Below are positions 51,897 through 61,224 of a stretch of 64,000 nt of DNA, one piece after another. Within the stretch, counting starts at the first letter, position 1; each line of letters opens with the position of its first letter. The notes beneath the pieces were generated by a model that was given only the letters and a program-made list of their open reading frames with translations, had not been told where the DNA came from and ran no database searches. This DNA comes from Kumtagia yinganensis. GTDB taxonomy: Bacteria; Pseudomonadota; Alphaproteobacteria; Rhizobiales; Rhizobiaceae. Location: contig NZ_JBEBMH010000002.1 in the NCBI RefSeq assembly GCF_040081985.1, positions 558,001 through 622,000 on the forward strand. Direction: 5' to 3'. The position numbers and the translations under genes are program-made.

Positions 51897-53054
51897 ATGC
51901 CTGACCGCTCCTTCCTCCACTGGCCGTTCTTCGACGACCGCCACCGCGATCTTGCCCAGCGCCTCGAAGCGTGGTGCGCCAAGAACCTGCCTGCCGACCA
52001 TCATGACGTCGACGCCGCCTGCCGTGAATTAGTCATCATGCTCGGGCGGGGCGGGTGGCTGAAGCCGACAGCGATCGACACGGACAATCCCGCGCCGCTC
52101 GACGTGCGCACGCTGTGCCTGACGCGCGAGACGCTGGCGCGGCACGACGGGCTGGCCGATTTTGCTTTCGCCATGCAGGGGCTCGGCACGGGCGCAATCA
52201 GCCTGTTCGGCTCCGACGAGCACAAGAAATGGCTGGCGAAAACGCGCAGGGGTGAAGCGATTTCGGCCTTTGCACTGTCGGAGCCGCGTTCGGGTTCGGA
52301 CGTCGCCAATATGGACATGACGGCCACACGCGATGGCGGCGACTACGTTCTCAACGGCGAAAAAACCTGGATATCCAACGGAGGCATCGCCGACCTCTAT
52401 GTCGTCTTCGCCCGCACCGGCGAGGCGCCGGGCGCGCGGGGCATTTCCTGCTTCCTCGCGCCGGCCGACACAAAGGAGCTGGAGATCGCTGAACGGCTGG
52501 AGGTGATCGCGCCGCATCCGCTGGCGCGGCTTGTCTTCAACGAAGCGCGCCTGCCCGCCTCGGCGATGATCGGAAAGCCAGGCGACGGTTTCAAGATCGC
52601 CATGTCTGTGCTCGACGTCTTCCGCTCGACGGTGGGCGCGGCGGCACTCGGCTTCGCGCGGCGCGCGCTGGACGAGAGCGTCGCGAGGGCGAGCGAGCGA
52701 AAACTGTTCGGCGCGCCGCTCGCCGAAATGCAGATGGTGCAGGGCCACATCGCCGACATGGCGCTCGACGTCGATGCGGCCGCACTCCTGGTCTATCGTG
52801 CCGCCTGGACAAAAGACATGGGCGCGGTGCGCGTGACCCGCGAGGCGGCGATGGCAAAACTTTTTGCCACCGACAAGGCGCAGGAGGTGATCGACAAGGC
52901 CGTGCAACTTCACGGCGGCGACGGCGTGCGGCGCGGCCACATCGTCGAAAGCCTCTATCGCGAGATACGGGCGCTGCGCATCTACGAAGGCGCATCGGAC
53001 GTGCAGAAGGTGGTGATCGCACGGCAGGTGCTCTCGGAATTCAGACAAGCATAA
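51897..53054 (+). CDS. acyl-CoA dehydrogenase family protein
   Basis: A 385-residue flavoprotein. FALSEPRSGSDVANMDMTAT and TWISNGGIADLYVVFAR bind FAD/substrate, and RIYEGASDVQKVVIARQVL carries the acidic residue typical of the YEG region. Function in the operon: likely dehydrogenation of a CoA-bound ring-opened or cyclic intermediate (inference). I start it at MPDRSFLHW; a longer frame is read-through of the repeat. Confidence 0.92.
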   Translation: MPDRSFLHWPFFDDRHRDLAQRLEAWCAKNLPADHHDVDAACRELVIMLGRGGWLKPTAIDTDNPAPLDVRTLCLTRETLARHDGLADFAFAMQGLGTGAISLFGSDEHKKWLAKTRRGEAISAFALSEPRSGSDVANMDMTATRDGGDYVLNGEKTWISNGGIADLYVVFARTGEAPGARGISCFLAPADTKELEIAERLEVIAPHPLARLVFNEARLPASAMIGKPGDGFKIAMSVLDVFRSTVGAAALGFARRALDESVARASERKLFGAPLAEMQMVQGHIADMALDVDAAALLVYRAAWTKDMGAVRVTREAAMAKLFATDKAQEVIDKAVQLHGGDGVRRGHIVESLYREIRALRIYEGASDVQKVVIARQVLSEFRQA

Positions 53055-53067
53055 AAGGGGGAAGGCA

Positions 53068-53520
53068 ATGACGAAGGAACTTGCAAAAGGCATCACGGCC
53101 AACGGCTCCGGCTTCGACGGCGTGAAGTGGAACATTCTCGGCCAGACCTATTATCCAAAGGCGGTGTGCGAGAGCACATTCGCCTTCGAGACCAACAGCG
53201 CGCCCGGCCAGTTCGTGCCGGTCCACATCCATCCCGACCAGGAGGAATTCATCCTCGTGCAGGAAGGCCAGCTCGAGCTGAAGCTCGACGGCGTGTGGTC
53301 GACAGCGAAAGCCGGTGATCTGGTGCGCATGCCGCGCGGTATCCCGCATGGCTATTTCAACAAATCCGACAAGCCTTGCCGCGCTTTGTTCTGGGTGTCG
53401 CCGGCTGGCCGGCTCAAGGAGCTGTTCGAAGAACTGCACGACAAGAGCGACATCCCGACGATCATAAAGCTGTCGGCCGAGCACGACGTGGATTTTTTGC
53501 CGGAAGAAGCGAACGCGTAA
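53068..53520 (+). CDS. cupin domain protein
   Basis: A 150-residue single-cupin protein. Metal-binding residues in VPVHIHPDQEEFILVQEG (motif 1) and RMPRGIPHGYFN (motif 2). The resting function might be a dioxygenase, isomerase or hydrolase acting on an aromatic or amino intermediate; 3-hydroxyanthranilate dioxygenase is unlikely on length and motif grounds (inference). Its stop is directly followed by the ligase ATG, so they are tightly coupled. Confidence 0.88.
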   Translation: MTKELAKGITANGSGFDGVKWNILGQTYYPKAVCESTFAFETNSAPGQFVPVHIHPDQEEFILVQEGQLELKLDGVWSTAKAGDLVRMPRGIPHGYFNKSDKPCRALFWVSPAGRLKELFEELHDKSDIPTIIKLSAEHDVDFLPEEANA

Positions 53521-55140
53521 ATGCTCGGTCCCTCCGCCCACACCGACACTTTTGCGCGGGACAATCTGCCGCCTCCGGCGGAATGGCCAGATTTCCTGCT
53601 CGAAGGCTTCGACTATCCCGAACACCTCAATGCGGCCGTCGAACTGACCGACCGCATGGTCGAAAAGGGGTTCGGCGACCATACCGCTCTGATCGGCAAC
53701 GGACGCCGCCGCACCTACAAGGAACTGGCGGACTGGACAAACCGGCTGGCGCATGCGCTGACGGAAAACTACGGCGTCAAGCCGGGTAACCGCGTGCTCA
53801 TCCGCTCGGCGAACAACCCCGCCATGGTTGCGTGCTGGCTGGCCGCAACCAAGGCCGGCGCGGTGGTGGTCAACACCATGCCGATGCTGCGCGCCGGCGA
53901 ACTCACGCAGATCGTCGACAAGGCCGAGATCGGGCTGGCTCTATGTGACACCCGTATCAAGGACGAACTGGTCGCCTGCGCCAAGGACAGCCGTTTCCTC
54001 AAGGCAGTGATCGGTTTCGACGGCACGGCCAACCATGACGCCGAACTCGACCGCATCGCGCTGGACAAGCCGGTACGCTACGAGGCGGTGAAGACTGGCC
54101 GGGACGACGTGGCGCTGCTCGGCTTCACATCCGGCACGACCGGCGTGCCGAAGGCGACCATGCATTTCCACCGCGACCTGCTGATCATCGCCGACGGCTA
54201 TGCCAGGGAAGTGCTTGGCGTTACCGCCGAAGACGTGTTCGTGGGTTCGCCGCCTCTGGCCTTCACGTTCGGGCTTGGCGGGTTGGCGATCTTTCCGCTG
54301 CGCTTCGGGGCTGCGGCGACGCTGCTCGAAAACGCCTCGCCGCCAAATATGGTCGAGATCATCGAGAAATACCGTGCGACGGTCTCCTTCACCGCGCCGA
54401 CCGCCTATCGCGCCATGCTGGCTGCAATGGATCAGGGCGCCGACCTGTCGTCGCTGCGCGTCGCGGTGTCGGCCGGCGAGACGCTGCCGGCCCCGGTGTT
54501 CGAAGACTGGACGAAAAAGACCGGCAAGCCGATCCTCGACGGCATCGGCGCCACCGAGATGCTGCACATTTTTATCTCCAACCGGTTTGCTGATGCTATG
54601 CCTGCCAGTACCGGCCGGCCTGTGACCGGCTACGAAGCGAAGATCGTTGATGACGAAATGAACGAACTGCCGCGCGGCGAGGTCGGACGGCTGGCGGTGC
54701 GCGGGCCGACCGGCTGCCGCTACATGGCCGACGATCGCCAGCGCAAATATGTGCGCGGCGGCTGGAACCTGACCGGCGATTCCTTCATCCAGGACGAGGC
54801 GGGGTTTTTCCACTTCGCTGCGCGCTCCGACGACATGATCATCTCGTCGGGCTACAACATCGCCGGGCCGGAGGTGGAGGCAGCACTTCTGGCGCATCTC
54901 CATGTCAGGGAATGCGCGGTGATCGGCGTCGCCGATGTCGACCGAGGGCAGATCGTCGAGGCGCATGTCGTGCTGGTCGAGGGTGTTTCGGCGAACGATC
55001 TCACGCGGAAGATCCTGCAGGACCATGTGAAGGCGACGATCGCGCCTTACAAATATCCCCGCTCGGTGAAGTTCGTGGATGGTTTACCGAAGACGCAGAC
55101 GGGCAAGATTCAGCGGTTCAGGTTGAGGGAGGGGGAATGA
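53521..55140 (+). CDS. benzoate/2-aminobenzoate-CoA ligase family protein
   Basis: A 539-residue acyl-adenylate-forming ligase. P-loop-like GFTSGTTGVPKATMHFH, GIGATEMLHIF, and the lysine-carrying KTQTGKIQRFRLRE at the C-terminus. The enzyme makes an aryl-CoA from acid, ATP and CoA; with kynureninase next door, 2-aminobenzoate is the likely acid. It supplies the substrate of the 47146 enzyme. It starts right after the cupin stop. Confidence 0.92.
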   Translation: MLGPSAHTDTFARDNLPPPAEWPDFLLEGFDYPEHLNAAVELTDRMVEKGFGDHTALIGNGRRRTYKELADWTNRLAHALTENYGVKPGNRVLIRSANNPAMVACWLAATKAGAVVVNTMPMLRAGELTQIVDKAEIGLALCDTRIKDELVACAKDSRFLKAVIGFDGTANHDAELDRIALDKPVRYEAVKTGRDDVALLGFTSGTTGVPKATMHFHRDLLIIADGYAREVLGVTAEDVFVGSPPLAFTFGLGGLAIFPLRFGAAATLLENASPPNMVEIIEKYRATVSFTAPTAYRAMLAAMDQGADLSSLRVAVSAGETLPAPVFEDWTKKTGKPILDGIGATEMLHIFISNRFADAMPASTGRPVTGYEAKIVDDEMNELPRGEVGRLAVRGPTGCRYMADDRQRKYVRGGWNLTGDSFIQDEAGFFHFAARSDDMIISSGYNIAGPEVEAALLAHLHVRECAVIGVADVDRGQIVEAHVVLVEGVSANDLTRKILQDHVKATIAPYKYPRSVKFVDGLPKTQTGKIQRFRLREGE

Positions 55141-55160
55141 TGGTCGCCGATCTAGATGCA

Positions 55161-55239
55161 GGGGACAGTTTACTTTCTTTCGGCAGAAAGGCCGCAGCGG
55201 TTGAGAAGTCGCGCGGGCCGAAAAAAGTAAACTGTCCCC
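55161..55239 (+). repeat. 79-bp inverted-repeat element, copy 2
   Basis: GGGGACAGTTTACTTTCTTT at the left and AAAAAAGTAAACTGTCCCC at the right; the same 79-bp length as copy 1 (31236-31314). It occupies most of the 112-base gap between the ligase and kynureninase genes. Confidence 0.9.
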
Positions 55240-55252
55240 GGGCTGCCCGCCC

Positions 55253-56446
55253 ATGACCGACTTCGCCAAAACCCGGGCGCTGTTCCATCTGCCGGACGGC
55301 GTCGTCTACATGGACGGCAATTCGCTTGGGCCGCTGCCAATCGCGGCGAAGGAACGCGTGGCAAAAATGCTCGCCGACGAGTGGGGTGGGCAGCTCATCA
55401 AGGGTTGGAATTCCGCCGGCTGGTACGTGCAGCCGCGAAAGATCGGCGACCGCGTCGGAAAACTGATCGGGGCTCCGCAAGGCACCGTCGTCATGGGCGA
55501 CACGCTGTCGATCAAGGTTTTCCAGGCGCTGGCTTCGGCGCTCGAGCTCAATCCGACGCGGAAAGTCGTGCTGTCGGATAGCGGCAATTTCCCGTCCGAC
55601 CTTTACATGGCGCAGGGGCTGATTGGTTCGCTCGGACAGGGGTATGTCCTGAAGGTCGTCGAGCCGGAAGACGTCGAGGCAGCCATCGACGACAGCATCG
55701 CCGTGCTGATGCTGACCGAGGTCGACTATCGCACCGGGCGGCTGCACGACATGAAGGCGCTGACCGAAAAGGCACATGCCACCGGCGTTCTGACCATCTG
55801 GGACCTCGCCCATTCGGCCGGCGCCCTGCCCGTCGACCTGACGGCGGCGCAAGCCGATTTCGCTGTCGGCTGCACCTACAAATATCTGAACGGCGGGCCG
55901 GGCGCGCCGGCCTTCATCTATGTGGCGCCAAGACATGCCGAGGCCGTCCGCCCTGCCCTTTCCGGCTGGATGGGCCACGCCGCGCCGTTTGCCTTCGACC
56001 TCGATTATGCGCCAGCGCCCGGCATCGAGCGCATGCGCTGCGGCACGCCGCCGGTGATCGCGCTGACGGCTTTGGACGCGGCGCTCGACGCCTGGGACGG
56101 CGTCTCCATGCAGGACGTACGGAAAAAATCGATCGAACTGATCGACCTGTTCATCGCCGAGGTGGAGGCGCGGTGCCCGGATCTCGTGCTTGCCTCGCCA
56201 CGCGACGGTGCAAAACGCGGCAGCCAGGTGTCCTTCAGGCATCCACAGGGTTACGCGATCATGCAGGCGCTGATCGCGCGCGGCGTCATCGGGGATTTCC
56301 GTGCGCCCGACGCCATCCGCTTCGGTGTGACACCGCTCTATCTCGGGCGTGAAGAGGCCGTGCGCGCAGCCGAAATCCTGGAAGACATCATGACGGCTAG
56401 GCTGTGGGACCGGCCGGAATATCTTCGCAAGGCGGCCGTGACGTGA
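55253..56446 (+). CDS. kynU: kynureninase
   Basis: A 397-residue PLP enzyme that cleaves kynurenine to anthranilate and alanine. The N-terminal VVYMDGNSLGPLP, DSGNFPSDLYMAQG, DLAHSAGALP with the PLP aspartate, and the PLP lysine in GCTYKYLNGGPG are all present. It overlaps kynA by 4 bases (GTGA). Product anthranilate matches the ligase gene upstream. Confidence 0.96.
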   Translation: MTDFAKTRALFHLPDGVVYMDGNSLGPLPIAAKERVAKMLADEWGGQLIKGWNSAGWYVQPRKIGDRVGKLIGAPQGTVVMGDTLSIKVFQALASALELNPTRKVVLSDSGNFPSDLYMAQGLIGSLGQGYVLKVVEPEDVEAAIDDSIAVLMLTEVDYRTGRLHDMKALTEKAHATGVLTIWDLAHSAGALPVDLTAAQADFAVGCTYKYLNGGPGAPAFIYVAPRHAEAVRPALSGWMGHAAPFAFDLDYAPAPGIERMRCGTPPVIALTALDAALDAWDGVSMQDVRKKSIELIDLFIAEVEARCPDLVLASPRDGAKRGSQVSFRHPQGYAIMQALIARGVIGDFRAPDAIRFGVTPLYLGREEAVRAAEILEDIMTARLWDRPEYLRKAAVT

Positions 56447-57282
56447 GCGCAAAACCCCACGATCCGGCGCACGAGGGCGCGGAGATGTCGTTCAGGGAGC
56501 GGATGTCCTACAGCGACTATCTCAGACTCGACCGCGTGCTGGACGCGCAGGAACCGCTGTCCACCGCGCATGACGAGTTGCTGTTCATCATCCAGCACCA
56601 GACCTCGGAACTGTGGATGAAGCTCGCCATCCACGAAATTCGCTCGGCGATCCGCGCGATCCGCGCTGACGAATTGCAGCCGGCCTTCAAGATGCTGACG
56701 CGGGTGGCGCGCATCTTCGAACAGTTGAACAGTGCCTGGGACGTGCTGCGCACCATGACGCCGAGCGAATACACGGAGTTCCGCGGTTCGCTCGGCCAGT
56801 CGTCGGGCTTCCAGTCGTGGCAATACCGGGCGATCGAGTTTCTGGCGGGCAACCGCAACCTCGCCATGCTCGGGCCGCACACACATCGCGGCGAACTGGT
56901 CTCGGCGCTGGAGGACATCCTGGCCGAACCCAGCCTCTATGACGAGGCGCTGCTGCTGCTCGCCCGCAACGGTTTCGACATCGGCGAGGATGCAAGCCGC
57001 ACGGAGTGGCGCGAGACGCGCGCCGGGAACGACAAGGTGCTGGCGGCGTGGAAGGCCGTCTATGCCGCGCCCGAGGAACACTGGCTGCTCTACGAGCTGG
57101 CGGAAAAACTGGTCGACTTCGAGGATTACTTCCGGCGCTGGCGGTTCAACCACGTAACGACCGTGGAGCGGATCATCGGGCTGAAGCGCGGCACGGGCGG
57201 CACGGCGGGCGTGTCCTATCTGCGCCGGATGCTGGAGGTCGTGCTGTTTCCGGAGCTGTGGAAGGTCCGCACGGAACTCTAA
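56443..57282 (+). CDS. kynA: tryptophan 2,3-dioxygenase
   Basis: A 279-residue heme dioxygenase that opens the indole ring of L-tryptophan to N-formylkynurenine. FIIQHQTSELWMKL holds the distal histidine, and RFNHVTTVERIIGLKRGTGG the heme ligand and substrate residues. Start is GTG overlapping the kynU stop. A formamidase to link kynA and kynU is not evident in the window, unless the cyclase at 38204 does that. Confidence 0.96.
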   Translation: MSAKPHDPAHEGAEMSFRERMSYSDYLRLDRVLDAQEPLSTAHDELLFIIQHQTSELWMKLAIHEIRSAIRAIRADELQPAFKMLTRVARIFEQLNSAWDVLRTMTPSEYTEFRGSLGQSSGFQSWQYRAIEFLAGNRNLAMLGPHTHRGELVSALEDILAEPSLYDEALLLLARNGFDIGEDASRTEWRETRAGNDKVLAAWKAVYAAPEEHWLLYELAEKLVDFEDYFRRWRFNHVTTVERIIGLKRGTGGTAGVSYLRRMLEVVLFPELWKVRTEL

Positions 57283-57324
57283 TCCGTTGCGGCAAGGAAG
57301 AATTTTGAACGTCTAGGAGTGGAA

Positions 57325-57720
57325 ATGCACACGATCCTGCAGCCGGAAGGCTGGGCAAAACCGGTGGGCTACGCCAACGGCGTCTCGGCACGCGGACGGC
57401 AGATCTATGTCGCCGGCCAGGTCGGCTGGAACGGCCAGTGCCAGTGGGAGACCGACGACTTTTCCGCACAGGTGCGACAGACGCTGGAGAATGTGGTGGC
57501 GGTGCTTGCCGAGGCGGGCGCGGGACCGGAGCACATCACGTCGATGACCTGGTATTTCACCGACAAGGCCGAATATCTCGGCAATCTCAAGGGCATAGGC
57601 CAAGCCTATCGCGAAGTGATCGGCCGCAACTTTCCGGCGATGGCTGCCGTGCAGGTCGTGGCGCTGGTCGAGGACCGCGCCAAAGTGGAGATTCAGGCTA
57701 TTGCCGTCATACCCGACTGA
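57325..57720 (+). CDS. RidA-family protein
   Basis: A 131-residue RidA-family protein. Core YVAGQVGWNGQCQWETDD and LENVVAVLAEAGAGPEHI. The ATG is preceded by AGGAG at 5 bases; a GTG two codons upstream is possible. As the last gene of the aminobenzoyl-CoA operon it is a candidate deaminase for an enamine/imine formed from the 2-amino ring (inference). Confidence 0.88.
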   Translation: MHTILQPEGWAKPVGYANGVSARGRQIYVAGQVGWNGQCQWETDDFSAQVRQTLENVVAVLAEAGAGPEHITSMTWYFTDKAEYLGNLKGIGQAYREVIGRNFPAMAAVQVVALVEDRAKVEIQAIAVIPD

Positions 57721-57855
57721 CGGAGATGGATGAGGGCTGCAAACGCCGCCTTGCTGCGCTCCGGTGCTCACCTACGTAATGTACGCTCCGCTCTGGTACT
57801 CACAACACAATTTTTTCGCCTCGCCCTGATCCATTTCCGGATGAGCGCTATCGGC

Positions 57856-59319
57856 TCAACCTACCACGGCTTCCGCCTCGATCTCGACCTCGTAGCCGCC
57901 GACCAGTCCGCCGGCCTGGATCAGAGTGTTGGCCGGCTTGATGTCGCCGAAGACCCGGCCATGGGCCCGCGAGACGGGTTCCCAAGCTGCCGCGTCGCGC
58001 AAATAGATGCGGGTGCGAACGACATCCTCCAAAGAGCCGCCGAGCGCGCGGATCGAGGCGGCGATCTTGTCGAGAATGTAGGTGGTCTGCGCGCCGGCGT
58101 CGCCGGGCGCGACGCAGCGGTCGGCGGCGTGCGTGGCCGTGGTGCCTGAGACGCGGATCGTGTCCTTGACGCGAACAGCGCGGCTGTAGCCGGCGATGGG
58201 CTCCCAAACGCTGCCCGACGAGACGCGGCTGCGGCCCGGCCGGCCGGGCACCGGCTCGGCCGTATAAATCGACGGGATGGCGTCGAGGTGATGGCTAAGA
58301 TCTCCGGAGGCGGTGAGATAGGGCGGCTTGCGGTATTCGTCGCCGCAGTCGCCGGGTATCGGCGTGGAGGCGGCAAAGGCTTCCTGCAGCAGCGCCCGGT
58401 CCTCGGCGTCGAGCGAAAAGCCGAAAGCCTTCAGATTATCGGCGCGGTGCTCGCTCTCGCCGAGGCGCGCGCCGACGATGGCCCCGGCCACCGCCGCGTG
58501 ATCAAGTACCCAGCGCGTCGCGACGTTGGAGATCGACACGCCGTGTTTTTGGGCGATGGTGCCCGCCGTGCGCAAAATGCCCTGGAAGACGTCCCAGCCA
58601 CCGGCGGCGTCGATAAAGCGCTTGTATTTCGAACGGCTCCAGTCGGGGATCGTGGCGGGCTCCGGTTGTCCGCGCCATTTGCCGGAAAGAAAGCCGCCGC
58701 ACAAAGTGCCGTAGGCGAGCAGTTTCACGCCATGGGCGCGGCAGACCTCCGACAGCGGGCCGGCGGCGCGCCGATCGACCAGCGAGAACGACACCTGGTT
58801 GCTGACCAGCGGAACGCCGTCGGCCAGCGCCAGCGCCAGATGCGCGGCATCGAAATTGGTGACGCCGATGGCGCCGATGAGGCCCTCGTCCTTCAGCCGG
58901 CTCATCTCGTGCAGGGCGTCGAGCCAAGCCGGATGCTCGAAGGTCCACCAGTGGAACTGCAAAAGATCCACCTTCTCAACAGCTAGCCGGTCGAGTCGCT
59001 CCTGAACGCCCTTGCGCACAATCTCGGCGGTCATGGGGCCAGGCTCGGGACACCATTTGGTGAAGGCGAGCGGTCTTTTTTCAGCGCCCCTGTGGCGCGC
59101 CAGCAGCCGGCCGGCGATCAGTTCGGCGCTGCCATAGTGGTCGGCCATGTCGAATGTGTCGAAGCCGTCGCTGATATAGGCCTCAAGCGCGTCAGCGCCG
59201 CGTTCTGGATCGAGCGGCGCGCCGCCCTTCTCCAGGTCGGCCACCTGCCACAGACCGCAGAGCAGGCGGCTGACGGAGAGCCCGTCGCCGAGCAATATTC
59301 GTTCAGGCGCTGCCGGCAC
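57856..59319 (-). CDS. aldo/keto reductase-RidA fusion protein
   Basis: A 487-residue fusion. Residues 1-345 are an aldo/keto reductase with the Asp/Tyr in DMADHYGSAEL, Lys in FTKWCP and His in LLQFHWW. From about 360 a RidA domain follows (VSGTTATHAADRCVAPGDA, with GGLVGGYEVEIEAEAVVG at the end). I start it at a GTG with AGGAG seven bases upstream; it then overlaps livM by 17 bases. One chain could reduce a carbonyl and deaminate an imine; the substrate is unknown. Confidence 0.88.
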   Translation of the reverse strand: MPAAPERILLGDGLSVSRLLCGLWQVADLEKGGAPLDPERGADALEAYISDGFDTFDMADHYGSAELIAGRLLARHRGAEKRPLAFTKWCPEPGPMTAEIVRKGVQERLDRLAVEKVDLLQFHWWTFEHPAWLDALHEMSRLKDEGLIGAIGVTNFDAAHLALALADGVPLVSNQVSFSLVDRRAAGPLSEVCRAHGVKLLAYGTLCGGFLSGKWRGQPEPATIPDWSRSKYKRFIDAAGGWDVFQGILRTAGTIAQKHGVSISNVATRWVLDHAAVAGAIVGARLGESEHRADNLKAFGFSLDAEDRALLQEAFAASTPIPGDCGDEYRKPPYLTASGDLSHHLDAIPSIYTAEPVPGRPGRSRVSSGSVWEPIAGYSRAVRVKDTIRVSGTTATHAADRCVAPGDAGAQTTYILDKIAASIRALGGSLEDVVRTRIYLRDAAAWEPVSRAHGRVFGDIKPANTLIQAGGLVGGYEVEIEAEAVVG

Positions 59320-60316
59320 GGGTCGTCTCCTGATTAGCTGTAGTCGATGGGGCCGCGCGGCCCGCCAGCCGGCCGAGATGGCGCGACACGACGCGCTCCT
59401 CGCCGAGAATGCCCCGCGGGCGAAGCAGCAGGATGGCACAGAGCGCAACGCCGATCATGACGATCTGCAAGGCGGCGGCGCGCGCCTGTTCGCCCGGCGG
59501 GAACAGCGCCGCGAAGGCGCCAGCGGATGCGGCCCAGATGCCCCAGACAAGGACCGCGCCGAGGATGGCGCCGCGATTGTTACCCGAGCCGCCGACGATC
59601 AGCATCGCCCAGACCTGGAAGGTCAGCATCGGCACGTAGTTCTCCGGGGCGATGAAGCCGATGAAATGCGCCTGCGCGGCGCCCGCCAGCCCCATGATGC
59701 CGCCACCGATGGCAAAAGCCTGCAAGCGGAATTTTGTCGCATTCTTGCCGAGCGCGCGCGCTGCCGCCTCATCCTCGCGGATGGCACGCAGCACGCGCCC
59801 CCACGGGCTGCGGACCAGCCGTTCGAGCGCCAGATATAGCGCGATCACGACGGCGGCGAGCAGCGCCAGATTGGAAAGGCTGAAGGCAAGCGGATTGCCG
59901 GCCAGGCCGGCGAACGGGCGGGGAATGAAGCCCATGCCGAACGGGCCGCCCGTCACCGGCTCGAGGTTGAGCGCGACGAGTTGCACGGTGACGGCGACGC
60001 CGAAGGTGGCGATGGCGAGATAGTCGGCGCGCAGACGGATGGTCAGCGCACCGATCAGGAAGGATATCAGACCAGCGGCGAGTGCGGCCCCGAACCAGCC
60101 GACCGCGATCGGCAGGCCGAAACCGCCGAAACGCTCGTGCGTGTCCGGCGTCGTCAGCAATGCCGAGACATAGGCGCCAATGGCCACGAAGCCGGCCACG
60201 CCGACATTGAACAGGCCGGTCTGGCCCCACTGCACGTTGAGACCGAGGCACATGATGGCATAGGTCAGCGCCATGGTCAGGAAGAAGGCAGCGTAGGCGA
60301 AAAACTCGACGCTCAT
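59303..60316 (-). CDS. livM: branched-chain-type ABC permease LivM
   Basis: A 337-residue permease of the HAAT family. Starts MSVEFFAYAAFF after GGGAGG. Motif GLNVQWGQTGLFNVGVAGF and EDEAAARALGKN with the ATPase-contact part. Forms a channel with LivH; overlaps it by 4 bases (ATGA). Confidence 0.93.
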   Translation of the reverse strand: MSVEFFAYAAFFLTMALTYAIMCLGLNVQWGQTGLFNVGVAGFVAIGAYVSALLTTPDTHERFGGFGLPIAVGWFGAALAAGLISFLIGALTIRLRADYLAIATFGVAVTVQLVALNLEPVTGGPFGMGFIPRPFAGLAGNPLAFSLSNLALLAAVVIALYLALERLVRSPWGRVLRAIREDEAAARALGKNATKFRLQAFAIGGGIMGLAGAAQAHFIGFIAPENYVPMLTFQVWAMLIVGGSGNNRGAILGAVLVWGIWAASAGAFAALFPPGEQARAAALQIVMIGVALCAILLLRPRGILGEERVVSRHLGRLAGRAAPSTTANQETTRAGSA

Positions 60317-61224
60317 TCCGGCCTCCCGAAAATGCCTTGCGGGCGGATCAGCAGGACGAGAACAAGAATGATGAAGGCAATCGCTGCGCGCCATTCGGCA
60401 CCGATCAGTTGCACCGCGAGCGCCTCGGAGAGCCCGACGATGACGCCGGCAAGCATGGCGCCCGGCACGCTGCCGATGCCGCCGAGGATGGCGGCGGCGA
60501 ACAGCGGCAGCAGGAGGTCGAGCCCCATTTGCGGCCGCACTTGAACCAGCAGGCCAGCGATGACGCCGGCCACAGCCGCGAGCCCTGCGCCGAGCACCCA
60601 GACGACGCGGATCACCTTGCGCACCTCGATGCCGACGACGCCGGCGAGTTGCGGGTTCTCGCTGACCGCCCGCATCGAACGGCCTATCGCCGTGCGGGTC
60701 AGAAGCAGATGGATGGCGACGACCAGCACGGCGGCCAGCCCCAGCGACAACAATTGATCGGGCGTGGCACGGATACCGCCGCCGAGCGGCAGGGCGATTT
60801 GCAAGGCCTTGGTGTAATAGGCTGGCTTCGACGTGAAGATGAATTCAAGCAGGCTGCGAAGCGTAAGCGCGGCGCCAAAACTCGCCATGACCATGATGAT
60901 GACGGTGCTGCGCTGGCGGCGCAGGCGGCCGAACAGCAGCGCGTCGACCACCAGCGCGAGCCCACCGGTGAGCGCCAAGGCGGCGAGCAGGCCGATCGGC
61001 AGTGCCCAGCCGAAAGAGAAGGGGCCGATCGGCGCCAGCATCGCGCCGGAAACGGCGCCGAGCGCGCCGGCAACGGCGAACGCGAAATAGGCGCCCCAGG
61101 AGATGAACTCGCCATGCGCGAAATTGGCGAAGCGCAGGATCGAATAGGTCAGCGTCACGCCGACCGCGCCGAGCCCGATCATCGAGCCGGTGATCAGCCC
61201 GTCCATCAGCGCCTGCGGATTCAT
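60313..61224 (-). CDS. livH: branched-chain-type ABC permease LivH
   Basis: A 303-residue permease. Begins MNPQALMDGLITGSMIGLGA, with RFANFAHGEFISWGAY and RAVSENPQLAGVVGI as family signatures. Overlaps livF by 4 bases. Its ligand may be an amino acid, aromatic acid or urea-like compound; the neighbours suggest tryptophan, kynurenine or anthranilate-type ligands (inference). Confidence 0.93.
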   Translation of the reverse strand: MNPQALMDGLITGSMIGLGAVGVTLTYSILRFANFAHGEFISWGAYFAFAVAGALGAVSGAMLAPIGPFSFGWALPIGLLAALALTGGLALVVDALLFGRLRRQRSTVIIMVMASFGAALTLRSLLEFIFTSKPAYYTKALQIALPLGGGIRATPDQLLSLGLAAVLVVAIHLLLTRTAIGRSMRAVSENPQLAGVVGIEVRKVIRVVWVLGAGLAAVAGVIAGLLVQVRPQMGLDLLLPLFAAAILGGIGSVPGAMLAGVIVGLSEALAVQLIGAEWRAAIAFIILVLVLLIRPQGIFGRPE

